In this document: positions 32,005-40,446 of the stretch, piece after piece
Numbering within the stretch: the stretch's first letter is position 1
How the letters are laid out: each line of letters starts with the position of its first letter
Assembly (NCBI RefSeq): GCF_019455385.1
Contig: NZ_JACOFR010000014.1
Location: 119,954 to 183,953 of the forward strand
DNA from: Bradyrhizobium sp. BR 10289
GTDB lineage: Bacteria > Pseudomonadota > Alphaproteobacteria > Rhizobiales > Xanthobacteraceae
Direction: 5' to 3'
Length of the DNA: 64,000 nt
The notes under the pieces: model-generated
Databases searched by the model: none
Seen by the model: the letters and a program-made list of their open reading frames with translations, nothing else
What the model was told of the DNA's origin: nothing
Position numbers and translations under genes: made by a program

Positions 32005-33163
32005 TCAGGTTCTCAAATTCCAGCCCGAGCAGAAGATCGACAGCGGCAAGCCGACCAAGAAGGCCGGCGCCGATCCGCGCCGCCGCTTCGTCGCCGGCCT
32101 GCGCCGCTATCGCCGCTTCCTGCTGATGGTGGTGCTGCCCATCGTCGTCGCCATCGGCGGCGTCACCTTCTACCTGCATGGCGGCCGCTATGTCGGCACC
32201 GATGATGCCTATGTCGGCGCGCAGAAAGTGCTGGTGACGCCCGACATCTCCGGCAAGATCGAGAAGGTCGTCGTGAAGGAAGGCCAGCTCGTCAAGCAGG
32301 GCGATGTGCTGTTCGAGATCGACCCCGTGCCGTTCCGCCTCGCGGTGGACGAGGCCAAGGCGCAGCTGATGCAGGCGCAGACGACCTATGACAACCTCCG
32401 TGCCAACATCAAGATTTACGGCGACATGCTGGGCCTCGCCCAGCAGGGCGTCGACCTGAAGCAGCGCGACGTCGAACGCAAGCAGGCACTGGTCAAGAAC
32501 AGCTTTGGCTCGCAGCTCGACCTCGACAACGCCTCGAACGCACTGGTCACCTCGGGCTCGATCGCGCAATATGTCAGGCAACAGATCTCGGCCGCCAAGA
32601 CGCAGCTGCTCGGCGACACCGACCTGCCGCTGGAGAAATTCCCGCCTTACGCGCAGGCCAAGTCCAAGCTCGAAAACGCCGAACGCAATCTCGACCACGC
32701 CGTGGTACGGGCCTCGATGAGCGGCGTCGCGACCCAGGTCGAGCAGATCCAGCTCGGCCGCTACGTCGCGGCGGGCACGGCGGTGTTCTCCATCGTCGAC
32801 ATCGCCCATCCCTGGGTCGATGCCAATCCGAAGGAGAGCGACCTCACCTACGTCACCGAAGGACAGCCCGTCACGCTCGAGGTCGACGCGTTCCCGAACC
32901 ACATCTTCAAAGGCAAGATTGGCTCGCTCTCGCCGGGTACCGGCGCGCAATTCGCGATCCTGCCGCCGCAGAACGCCACCGGCAATTTCGTCAAGGTGGT
33001 GCAGCGCGTGCCGATCCGGATCTATTTCGACGAGAGCGACAAATACGTGAAGAAGCTGAAGGCCGGCATGAGCGTCTACGCCACCATCGATACCGGCCAC
33101 CAGCGCTCTCTCGCCGCGCTGCTCGGCCTGTCGGCGACGGCAGGTCAGGACAAAGAAGACTAA
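31997..33163 (+). CDS. emrA: EmrA/HlyD-type membrane fusion protein
   Basis: This 388-residue periplasmic adaptor has a basic cytoplasmic N-terminus, one membrane anchor (about residues 36-57), a split lipoyl domain (YVGTDDAYVGAQKVLVTP, PDISGKIEKVVVKEGQLVKQ and later VVRASMSGVATQVEQIQLG), a coiled-coil hairpin from about 115 to 230 and a C-terminal beta-barrel. It links the inner-membrane DHA2 pump encoded 15 bp downstream to an outer-membrane channel, which is not encoded here. The eight-base overlap with the MarR gene implies coupled translation. Confidence 0.93.
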   Translation: MADQVLKFQPEQKIDSGKPTKKAGADPRRRFVAGLRRYRRFLLMVVLPIVVAIGGVTFYLHGGRYVGTDDAYVGAQKVLVTPDISGKIEKVVVKEGQLVKQGDVLFEIDPVPFRLAVDEAKAQLMQAQTTYDNLRANIKIYGDMLGLAQQGVDLKQRDVERKQALVKNSFGSQLDLDNASNALVTSGSIAQYVRQQISAAKTQLLGDTDLPLEKFPPYAQAKSKLENAERNLDHAVVRASMSGVATQVEQIQLGRYVAAGTAVFSIVDIAHPWVDANPKESDLTYVTEGQPVTLEVDAFPNHIFKGKIGSLSPGTGAQFAILPPQNATGNFVKVVQRVPIRIYFDESDKYVKKLKAGMSVYATIDTGHQRSLAALLGLSATAGQDKED

Positions 33164-33178
33164 GGCGAGGCTGATCCG

Positions 33179-34735
33179 ATGTCCGGCCCCAATGCCAGCT
33201 TGATGGTCCCCGGCCTGCGCCGGAACATGGTGACGATCTGCGCCATGACGGCGACCATCATGCAGGCGCTGGACACCACCATCGCCAACGTCGCGCTGCC
33301 CTACATGCAGGGCACGCTGTCGGCCTCGCAGGACCAGATCAACTGGGTGCTGACGTCCTACATCGTCGCCGCCGCGATCATGACGGCGCCGGTGGGCTGG
33401 ATCGCCAACCGCTTCGGCCGCAAGCGCATCTTCATCATCTGCTCGGCCGGCTTCACGCTGGCCTCGGTGCTGTGTGGCCTGGCGCAGGACATCAACCAGA
33501 TGGTGCTGTTCCGCCTGCTGCAAGGCGTGTTCGGCGCGGCGCTGGTGCCGCTGTCGCAATCGGTGATGCTCGACTATTACACGCTGCAGGAACGCGCCAC
33601 CGCGATGTCGATCTGGGGCATGGGCGTGATGATGGGCCCGATCATGGGTCCGTCGTTGGGCGCCTGGCTGACCGAGAGCTATTCCTGGCACTGGGTGTTC
33701 TTCGTCAATCTGCCGTTCGGCGCGATCACCGTGCTCGGGCTCAGCATCTTCATGGACGAGACCGACAAGAATCTGAGCCTCAAATTCGACTGGTTCGGTT
33801 TTGCCGCGCTCGCGGTCGGCATCGGCGCACTCCAACTCGCGCTCGATCGCGGCGAACAGCTCGACTGGTTCCAGTCGGTCGAGATCGTGACCGAGTTCGT
33901 GATATCCGGGATCGCCTTCTATTACTTCTTCGCCCACTCCTTCACGACCTCGCGGCCGTTCATCCAGTTCGCGTTGTTCAAGGACCGCAACTTCCTCACC
34001 GGCTGCATCTTCATGACGGTGATGGGCCTCGTGCTGTACTCGACCATGGCGCTGGCCTCGCCCTACCTCCAGAACGTCATCGGCTACCCCATCATGACCG
34101 CCGGCGGCCTGCTGGCGAGCCGCGGCTTCGGCACCTTCTTCGCCATGATGATGGTCGGCCGCATCATGAAATACATCGAGGCGCGCACGCTGATCATCTG
34201 CGGCCTGACGCTGACGGCGGCCTCGCTGTTCCAGATGACCGGCTGGACCGACCAGACCCAGGTGCCGGAGATCATCATCGTGAGCGTGATCCAGGGTTTT
34301 GGCTTCGGCCTCGTCTTCGTGCCGCTCTCGACCGTGTCGTTCCTGACGCTGCCAAACCATTTGCGCACCGACGGCACCTCGATGCTGACGCTGCTGCGCA
34401 ACGTGGCAAGCTCCGTCGGCATCTCCATCGTGATCGCCGAGCTGACGCAGGGAACGCGCAGGACCTACGCGATCCTGTCCGAGCACATCAATCCGTTCAA
34501 TCACGCGCTCCAGATGCCCGACGTGCGCGGCATGATCAATCTTTCCACCGACGCCGGCCGCGCCATGGCCGACCGAATGGTCAGCGTGCAGGCGCAGATC
34601 ATCGCCTTTGCGCACGACTACATGCTGGTGATGGTTTTCATCCTCTGCACCATTCCGCTCGCGCTGATGATCGGCTCGACCAAGGCGACGCTGAAGAAGC
34701 AGACGGCCGGGCCTGAACATGCGGTGATGGAGTAG
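33179..34735 (+). CDS. emrB: DHA2 family multidrug efflux permease (EmrB/QacA type)
   Basis: This 518-residue MFS antiporter of the 14-helix DHA2 branch shows the helix-1 motif ATIMQALDTTIANVALP, motif A WIANRFGRKRIFI and motif C around SIWGMGVMMGPIMGPSLGAW. It pumps hydrophobic drugs or stress metabolites using the proton gradient, together with the EmrA adaptor. The operon order MarR-EmrA-EmrB is the E. coli emrRAB order. Substrates cannot be inferred. Confidence 0.95.
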   Translation: MSGPNASLMVPGLRRNMVTICAMTATIMQALDTTIANVALPYMQGTLSASQDQINWVLTSYIVAAAIMTAPVGWIANRFGRKRIFIICSAGFTLASVLCGLAQDINQMVLFRLLQGVFGAALVPLSQSVMLDYYTLQERATAMSIWGMGVMMGPIMGPSLGAWLTESYSWHWVFFVNLPFGAITVLGLSIFMDETDKNLSLKFDWFGFAALAVGIGALQLALDRGEQLDWFQSVEIVTEFVISGIAFYYFFAHSFTTSRPFIQFALFKDRNFLTGCIFMTVMGLVLYSTMALASPYLQNVIGYPIMTAGGLLASRGFGTFFAMMMVGRIMKYIEARTLIICGLTLTAASLFQMTGWTDQTQVPEIIIVSVIQGFGFGLVFVPLSTVSFLTLPNHLRTDGTSMLTLLRNVASSVGISIVIAELTQGTRRTYAILSEHINPFNHALQMPDVRGMINLSTDAGRAMADRMVSVQAQIIAFAHDYMLVMVFILCTIPLALMIGSTKATLKKQTAGPEHAVME

Positions 34736-34743
34736 CTGAAAGC

Positions 34744-34878
34744 TCTCTTGTCCCGGGCGCGGTGCAGCGCAAAGCGGTGCGCCGCAGAACCGGGACCCAG
34801 TTCTTTCTTGACGCGGATCGATGGGCCCCGGCTCAGCAGCGCACCACTGCGTGCTGCGCAGCGTCCGGGGCACGAGAG
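34744..34878. repeat. Palindromic intergenic repeat (class B, copy 2)
   Basis: CTCTCTTGTCCCGGGCGC on the left and GCGTCCGGGGCACGAGAG on the right enclose GAACCGGGACCCAG and GGGCCCCGGCTC. It separates the convergent emrB and APH-fold kinase genes. Confidence 0.8.
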
Positions 34879-34883
34879 TGTTG

Positions 34884-35951
34884 CTACAACAACTCCTCGC
34901 AGCCGAGATCATCGACAGCCATCATTATCCGCTCCAGATTGTTCCACCAGATGACCGGCGGCAGGTTGATGCTCCACATCCACACCGGCTTGGTGATGTG
35001 CCAGAGCACCGACCGGCGATAATCCTGGTCGAGCGCACCGCGGGTGTAGCCGGCCACCCCGTGCGCGAGCAACGCCTCGTGATATCGATTGAGCAACTCG
35101 CGCTCGAGCGCCTGCCGGCGCTCTGGATACCATTGCATCGCCATCATGTAGGCGAGGTCCGAGGCCGGCACGTTGATGCGCCACTGGTCGAAGTCGAAAA
35201 TGCGCACGGTATCGACGACACCGGCGCGGGGCAGCATGAAATTCCAGATGTGGGCGTCGCCGTGAGTGATGCTGAGATGGCGCCGCGAAAAATAGCGCTC
35301 GGAGAGGCGGGCCGACTGATCGATGAGTCGGCGATAGAGAATGCGTCGTTCCTCGCTCAGGCGATCGCCAAGCAGATCGGCGAAGCGATCGTAATGGCCT
35401 GCGAAAATCTCCGTACGCTGTGCGCTCTCTTCGGGGCTCACCCAGGTGCCGACGGTGTCGCCCAGGCTGGCGTGGTCCCACCACGCTGCATGCCAGCCTG
35501 CGAGGGTCGTGACGATCGCTGTCGCCTGATTGCGTGACGGCGGCAGCGGCCACTGCGTCGCGATCTCGTGGCTGTCGGTGAGGTCCTCGAGCAGGAGATG
35601 CCAGTCCGTGCTGTCCTCGTCGAAGCGGCCATCGAAACAGCGTGGCACCAGCCCCGCGGGCATTTTCGGTGAGAGCTTCGCGTAGAAGTCCACCTCGTGC
35701 CGGCCGCCATTCGCGACCGCCTTGGCGAAATTGGGATGCGGCGTCTTCAGAATCAGCGTCTGCGGAGAACCGGCGGACTCTCCGACATAGCGCAGGCCGA
35801 GCCGGGTGATGCGTGACACGAGGACATCGCGCTCATCCAGCACCTTCACCTCGCGCACGGCGCCGGCGTCCAGCGCGCCGGCCTTGCGAAGTGCAGCCGT
35901 GAGGTAAGCGGGTTCGGCGATCGCCCGTAGTTGTGGAGGTGTCATAGCCAT
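34884..35951 (-). CDS. APH/EcKL-type small-molecule phosphotransferase
   Basis: This 355-residue kinase-like protein has the phosphotransferase fold. The catalytic loop is LSITHGDAHIWNFML (HGD.H...N) and the metal-binding Asp is in RIFDFDQWRI. An N-lobe with QTLILKTPHP carries the ATP-binding Lys, and LLLEDLTDS is the hinge region, resembling ecdysteroid-kinase-like and aminoglycoside phosphotransferase families. The substrate is probably a small alcohol or sugar; antibiotic resistance is not implied. AGGGG precedes the ATG at 35951; a second ATG lies two codons inside. Confidence 0.85.
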   Translation of the reverse strand: MAMTPPQLRAIAEPAYLTAALRKAGALDAGAVREVKVLDERDVLVSRITRLGLRYVGESAGSPQTLILKTPHPNFAKAVANGGRHEVDFYAKLSPKMPAGLVPRCFDGRFDEDSTDWHLLLEDLTDSHEIATQWPLPPSRNQATAIVTTLAGWHAAWWDHASLGDTVGTWVSPEESAQRTEIFAGHYDRFADLLGDRLSEERRILYRRLIDQSARLSERYFSRRHLSITHGDAHIWNFMLPRAGVVDTVRIFDFDQWRINVPASDLAYMMAMQWYPERRQALERELLNRYHEALLAHGVAGYTRGALDQDYRRSVLWHITKPVWMWSINLPPVIWWNNLERIMMAVDDLGCEELL

Positions 35952-36021
35952 GAGGCCCCTGCCCCGCGCCATACTGCACGATCACAAGTCCGGGCACCAG
36001 CGGTCGGCCGGATACCCGGCT

Positions 36022-37713
36022 TTATGCTGCCGCGGTCGAATCGCGCACGGTCCGGACCACGACCGACCGCAGCTGTTCGAGATTGGCCGCCATGCCCGTG
36101 ATCGCCTGCCTGACCTCCGCGGCGCGCTCGTTCACCGAGGCGGCGTCGCGGCTGACATTGGAGATCTTGGCCGAGACCTCCTTCGCGGCGGACGCCGATT
36201 CGGAGATCGAGCGCGAGATCTCCCGCGTCGCAGCGTCCTGCTGCTCCATGGCTGCTGCAACCGAGGTCGCGACGCCGTCGATCTCGACGATGTGGCCTCC
36301 CATGGTCTCGACCGCGTCGACCGCGGCCTGCGTCGAGGCCTGGATCTCGGCGATCAGCCGGGTGATCTCCTCGGTGGATTTCGCGGTCTGGTCGGAGAGC
36401 GATTTCACTTCGGCGGCGACCACGGCGAAGCCGCGGCCGGCCTCGCTGGCGCGCGCCGCCTCAATGGTGGCGTTGAGGGCCAGAAGGTTGGTCTGACCGG
36501 CGATGCCGCCGATGAGGTCGGAGACTTCCGCGATCTTCTTGACCGATCCGGCCAGCGCCTGGATGGTCGAGCGGGCCTGCTCGCGGCCGGCGACCGCCGA
36601 TTTGGTCACCGTCGAGGTCCGCGCGACCTGGCTCGCGATCTCCCGGATCGAGGCGCTCAACTGCTCGGCCGCGGCCGAGACGCTTTGCGAGCTGCCCAGC
36701 GCCTGGGTGGATGCGGAAGCAACCGCCTGCGACTCCGCGGACAGCGACCGGGCGATCTCGGACAGGCTGGAGGCGGCGCGCTCCACACCTTGCGTCGCCG
36801 CACTCGCGGTATCGACCGAGCGGCCGGTCTCGCGCTCGACGGTCTCGGCCATCTGGTGCAGGGCGCCGCGCTTGGCGAGCGCCGCTTCCTGATCCTTGCG
36901 CAACTGATCCTCGCGCAAGCGGGAATTCTCGATCGCGCCCTGTTTGAACACCGATAGCGCGCCGGCCATCGAGCCGACCTCGTCCTGCCGGTGCGCGAAC
37001 GGTATGTCGGCGGCGAGATCGCCGGTCGCGAGCTTCTGCATCGTGTCCGTCATGCGCACGATCGGGCGCACCACGCCAAGGGCGACGCCGAGCAGGCCCG
37101 CGGCAATGAAGGCCAGGACGGCGGCGGAGACGCCGAGCAGGATATAGAGCATCGCGCTGTCGCGATCCGCGGCCAGCTTCTCCATGTCGGCGTTCTGCTT
37201 GTTGGCGCTCTCGACGATGGCGTCGATGACGGAGCGATGCGCGGTGTAGGCGTCCTTGAGTTGCGCATAGGCGCGCTCGGCGGCAGCCGCGTCCTTGGCC
37301 TTGAGGGCCGGCAGGAGCTGATCGGACAGGAGCTTCCAGAACTTCTGCACCTCGGCATCGGACTTCGACACCAGGGCCGTCTTCAAATCGGCCGAGAGGC
37401 TGGAGGCGGTCCAATAGGCCTTGCGCTCGTCGTAATCCTTGCGGAGCTGGACCAGGCGCTCGCCGTGGGCGGCCAGCTGCTCCGGCTCGCGCATCGCCAG
37501 CGTCGCTTCGAGATAGGCCTCGATGACATATTCGGGCGGCGGCAGGATGTCCGCGATGAGGTCGTTACCGAGCTTGATGTCGGAATACAGCGGGCCGCCG
37601 ACCTTGAGCTCGCGCAGCGCATAGAGGCTGGTGGAGACGACCGCGGTGAAGCCGATGGCGATCACGATGCCGAACGCAATGATCGCGGAAGACAACGACA
37701 GGCGGATTTTCAT
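36022..37713 (-). CDS. Methyl-accepting chemotaxis protein
   Basis: This 563-residue chemoreceptor has a first membrane segment at residues 10-32, a helical periplasmic ligand domain to about 190, a second segment about 190-212, a HAMP linker (RPIVRMTDTMQKLATGDLAA) and a long cytoplasmic signalling helix pair. The hairpin tip SDLIGGIAGQTNLLALNATI, followed by EAGRGFAVVAAEV, is the conserved CheA/CheW contact. No C-terminal NWETF pentapeptide is present, so CheR/CheB would need assistance. No chemotaxis operon is in the window. The ligand is unknown. Confidence 0.95.
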   Translation of the reverse strand: MKIRLSLSSAIIAFGIVIAIGFTAVVSTSLYALRELKVGGPLYSDIKLGNDLIADILPPPEYVIEAYLEATLAMREPEQLAAHGERLVQLRKDYDERKAYWTASSLSADLKTALVSKSDAEVQKFWKLLSDQLLPALKAKDAAAAERAYAQLKDAYTAHRSVIDAIVESANKQNADMEKLAADRDSAMLYILLGVSAAVLAFIAAGLLGVALGVVRPIVRMTDTMQKLATGDLAADIPFAHRQDEVGSMAGALSVFKQGAIENSRLREDQLRKDQEAALAKRGALHQMAETVERETGRSVDTASAATQGVERAASSLSEIARSLSAESQAVASASTQALGSSQSVSAAAEQLSASIREIASQVARTSTVTKSAVAGREQARSTIQALAGSVKKIAEVSDLIGGIAGQTNLLALNATIEAARASEAGRGFAVVAAEVKSLSDQTAKSTEEITRLIAEIQASTQAAVDAVETMGGHIVEIDGVATSVAAAMEQQDAATREISRSISESASAAKEVSAKISNVSRDAASVNERAAEVRQAITGMAANLEQLRSVVVRTVRDSTAAA

Positions 37714-37903
37714 GGGGCGTTCCCGGCGCGAATCAATTCCGCATCGACCCTAGATCGACCCGGTAAATACGGGATTGCCTGGAGGCTGAGCGACGTTGCG
37801 GAAAACTCCGCAAGACTACGGATTCGCGCGCAGGATGATTTGGTTTTGGGTCAGCGACGCTGACGCACGGACACGAAGGTCGATCATCCATGCGCTACGT
37901 GAG

Positions 37904-37945
37904 AAAAGCGTGCCAGCGACTGACGCCGCCGGCACGCCCGTTTTT
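37904..37945 (-). terminator. Probable intrinsic terminator downstream of pcaG
   Basis: On the minus strand a GCGTGCC/GGCACGC 7-bp stem with a 16-base loop is followed by TTTTC. It begins within ten bases of the pcaG stop codon, so it could end the aromatic-degradation transcript. The opposite strand also has T residues, so it may work in both directions. Confidence 0.5.
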
Positions 37946-38547
37946 CAGACGTCGAAGAACACCGTCTCGCTGTCGCCCTGCAAATGCAGGTCGAGGCGAT
38001 AGACCGCCTTGCCGGCCTCGCGCACGGCGATCAGCGTGGCGCGGCGATCGGCCGGGACCAGCGCCAGCACGGGATCGGCGGCGTTGCCGGCCTCGTCGCT
38101 GAAATAGATCCTCGTATAGAGATGCCGCAGCATGCCGCGACCAAACACCGCGACGAGGATGTGCGGGGCCTGCGGCTTGCCGTCGGGATCGGGCACCGCG
38201 CCGGGCTTGATGGTGTCGAAGGAATAATTGCCGTCCTTGTCCGTGCCGCAGCGGGCAAAGCCGCGGAAGCTGGCATTTGGCAGCGCACGCTTGTCCTGCG
38301 GGTCGGCGAAACGGCCTTGCGCATCCGCCTGCCAGATCTCCAGCATGACGTCCGGCACGACGACGCCGTCGCCGTCGAACACGCGGCCCTCGATGCGGAC
38401 GCGATCGCCGGTGACATCAGGCGTCAGCGTCGAGCTGGTGAAGGCGTCATTCCAGGCGTACTCGCCGGTCGGCGTCAGGCCATATTTGAAGAACGGGCCG
38501 ACGGTCTGCGACGGGGTGATCCCCTCGGGCTTCACGGAATCCTGCAC
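37945..38547 (-). CDS. pcaG: Protocatechuate 3,4-dioxygenase alpha subunit
   Basis: The alpha subunit (200 residues) pairs with PcaH; it has the intradiol fold (TPSQTVGPFFKYGLTP, GDRVRIEGRVFDGDGVVVPD, VMLEIWQADAQGRF) but lacks the full set of iron ligands, as usual for alpha. The start is a GTG one base after the pcaH stop (TAACGTG), with GGAG ten bases upstream inside the end of pcaH, so translation is coupled. Protocatechuate 3,4-dioxygenase opens protocatechuate to 3-carboxymuconate, the entry to the beta-ketoadipate pathway. Confidence 0.95.
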   Translation of the reverse strand: MQDSVKPEGITPSQTVGPFFKYGLTPTGEYAWNDAFTSSTLTPDVTGDRVRIEGRVFDGDGVVVPDVMLEIWQADAQGRFADPQDKRALPNASFRGFARCGTDKDGNYSFDTIKPGAVPDPDGKPQAPHILVAVFGRGMLRHLYTRIYFSDEAGNAADPVLALVPADRRATLIAVREAGKAVYRLDLHLQGDSETVFFDV

Positions 38548-38548
38548 G

Positions 38549-39250
38549 TTAATGGTTCTCCATGGGCGTGGCGTTCTTGCCGCGCAGCACGATGTCAAAG
38601 CGGTAGCACAGCGCCCATTCGGGCTGGGTGTTCTCGAGGTCGAACGACGACACCATCCGCGCCCGCGCCTTCTCGTCCGGCACCGAGTTGAAGATCGGGT
38701 CGAACGGAAACAGCGGATCGGCCGGGAAATACATCTGCGTCACCAGCCGCGTGACGAAGGAATGGCCGAACACCGACAGATGGATGTGCGCCGGACGCCA
38801 GGCGTTGTGGTGATTGCCCCAGGGATAGGCGCCGGGCTTGATCGTCACAAAACGGTAGTAGCCGGCAGAATCGCTCACGGTGCGGCCGGCGCCTGTAAAG
38901 TTCGGATCGAGCGGCGCCGGGTGCTGGTCGCGGACGTGGACATAGCGGCCGCAGGAATTGGCCTGCCAGATCTCCACCAGCGAATTCGCGACGCCACGGC
39001 CATCCTCGTCACGGACATGGCCGTGCACGATGATGCGCTCGCCGATCGGCTCGCCGCTATGCTGAGTGGTGAGATCGGCATCGCCCGGACGGACCGTCTC
39101 GTGGCCGTAAACCGGGCCGGTCAATTCCGCCAGCGTGTGGCGCATCGGGATCAAGGGCTTGTTCGGCGCGCGCTTGACCGAGCTCTTGTACTCGGGCGAC
39201 AGCGGCAGCGGATGTGCCTTGTTGCTGTCCGTGGGATAGACGAATGTCAT
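38549..39250 (-). CDS. pcaH: Protocatechuate 3,4-dioxygenase beta subunit
   Basis: The catalytic beta subunit (233 residues) carries the Fe(III) ligands: Tyr in NSCGRYVHVRD, Tyr in IKPGAYPWGNHHNAW, and His-His in RPAHIHLSVFGHS. VYGHETVRPGDADLTTQH is the N-terminal family signature. A very good ribosome site, GGGGAGGAG, precedes the ATG. A TATAAT hexamer on the minus strand about 56 bases upstream may be the promoter. The neighbours pcaG, an intradiol dioxygenase and pcaF make a partial beta-ketoadipate cluster; pcaB, pcaC and pcaD are not here. Confidence 0.97.
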   Translation of the reverse strand: MTFVYPTDSNKAHPLPLSPEYKSSVKRAPNKPLIPMRHTLAELTGPVYGHETVRPGDADLTTQHSGEPIGERIIVHGHVRDEDGRGVANSLVEIWQANSCGRYVHVRDQHPAPLDPNFTGAGRTVSDSAGYYRFVTIKPGAYPWGNHHNAWRPAHIHLSVFGHSFVTRLVTQMYFPADPLFPFDPIFNSVPDEKARARMVSSFDLENTQPEWALCYRFDIVLRGKNATPMENH

Positions 39251-39299
39251 GGGCGAACTCCTCCCCGGCCATTCTGGTCCGGCCGGTCAACGCTTCTCC

Positions 39300-39335
39300 C
39301 CGATCATTATAGAATATAACTAATCTAGGGAAGCG
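39300..39335 (-). promoter_or_regulatory. Candidate pcaHG promoter
   Basis: The minus strand reads TTATATTCTATAATGATCG, with a perfect TATAAT (39306-39311 on the plus strand as ATTATA) about 55 bases upstream of the pcaH start. The -35 region is poor, as expected if an activator such as PcaQ is needed. The block has ATTA/TAAT arms around it but no clear PcaQ box was found. Confidence 0.4.
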
Positions 39336-39369
39336 GGTTCGGCGGCGTCCTGCGCCCGTCAGGATCGCC

Positions 39370-40263
39370 TTATTTGATCGGCGCCCGCGGCAGCACGGCC
39401 TCGCCGGCTTCCAGGTGGTAGGTGTGGTCGAGCGAATACCAGGGCGTCGTTACGTCCGGCGCGGCCGGATGCGGCGTGTCGTGACGCACGAACTTGCCGA
39501 TCAGCGCCTGCGTCACGCCGAACTGCACGTCGCTGTCGATATGGGGATCGTTGGGATCGTAGACCTGCGAGATCAGCACCTTGAAGCCGGGCTTGAAGAT
39601 CAGGGCGTGCAGATGCGCCGGACGATAAGGATGCCGGCTCTGCGCCTCCAGCAGGCGGCCGACCACGCCATTGGTCGGAATGGGATAGCCGACCATCATT
39701 ACTGAGCGGAAGGAAAAGCGGCCGTCCTCCTCGGTCGTGAACTTGCCGCGCAGGTTCATGTCGGCCTGCTCGGGGTCCTGATTCTCGTAGAGCCCCACCG
39801 GCGAGGCGTGCCAGACATCCACCTCCGCGCCCGCAACGGGACGACCGTCCTTGTCCACGACACGGCCATTCACGAACAGCGGCGCGCCGGGCGTTTCCGA
39901 GCGCACGATCGAGCCGCCGTTCTCCACCCGCGGCGAGTTCAGCCGCCAGAACGGGCCGAGCAGCGACTGATCGGTTTCGGTGTTGCCGTGATCGCCATTG
40001 TTGAGGAGACACACCAGCGGCGAGACGCCGAGTGAGCCCGCCATCAGCACGACCTCGTTATGCGTGTCGGTGGTCAGTTTCCCGAGCTCGGCGATGATGG
40101 CCGTCGCATCGCGAAACTCCTTCTCGGTCAGCCTGACATCGCGGACGAAGCCGTGCAGATGCTTGACCAGCGAGATCATGATCTGCCGCAGCCGCGGATC
40201 GGACGTCCGCTCCATCACCGCAAGGACCGCAGCCGTGACGTCCTGCTCGCGCGCGATGATCAT
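39370..40263 (-). CDS. Intradiol ring-cleavage dioxygenase (hydroxyquinol/catechol 1,2-dioxygenase type)
   Basis: This 297-residue non-haem Fe(III) dioxygenase has an N-terminal helical dimerisation domain (to about 95) and the catalytic domain with LLGPFWRLNSPR, AGAEVDVWHASPVGLYENQD (Tyr), VGYPIPTNGVVGRL (Tyr) and RPAHLHALIFKPG (His-His). The LLGPFWR segment and the single-subunit design resemble hydroxyquinol 1,2-dioxygenase more than catechol 1,2-dioxygenase, but both are possible. GGGAGA precedes the ATG. The maleylacetate reductase expected with hydroxyquinol cleavage is not in the window. It lies between pcaF and pcaHG on the same strand. Confidence 0.9.
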   Translation of the reverse strand: MIIAREQDVTAAVLAVMERTSDPRLRQIMISLVKHLHGFVRDVRLTEKEFRDATAIIAELGKLTTDTHNEVVLMAGSLGVSPLVCLLNNGDHGNTETDQSLLGPFWRLNSPRVENGGSIVRSETPGAPLFVNGRVVDKDGRPVAGAEVDVWHASPVGLYENQDPEQADMNLRGKFTTEEDGRFSFRSVMMVGYPIPTNGVVGRLLEAQSRHPYRPAHLHALIFKPGFKVLISQVYDPNDPHIDSDVQFGVTQALIGKFVRHDTPHPAAPDVTTPWYSLDHTYHLEAGEAVLPRAPIK

Positions 40264-40290
40264 GCATGTCTCCCAGCCGTCCGGACTCTT

Positions 40291-40436
40291 CGCCTCTCCC
40301 CGCGTGCGGGGAGAGGCCGGAATTTGCGAATAGCAAATTCCGGGTGAGGGGGACTCTCCGCGAATCCAACTGTCACCGTCCTTGCGGAGAGCCCCCTCAC
40401 CCCAGCCCTCTCCCCGTAAGAACGGGGAGAGGGAGA
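40291..40436. repeat. Composite palindromic repeat (class A, copy 5)
   Basis: Hairpins CTCTCCCCGCGTGCGGGGAG on the left and CTCTCCCCGTAAGAACGGGG on the right flank GAATTTGCGAATAGCAAATTC and a dyad of GACTCTCCGCG with GCGGAGAG. It separates pcaF from the dioxygenase gene, so these may not share one transcript. Confidence 0.8.
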
Positions 40437-40446
40437 GGAGAGACCG

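Noticed and set aside
31931..34912. 993-residue open frame on the minus strand opposite the emrAB operon
   Set aside because: It is a mirror of the plus-strand genes caused by high GC at third positions; it is His/Arg/Asp/Gly-rich, low complexity, and has no domain or ribosome site.
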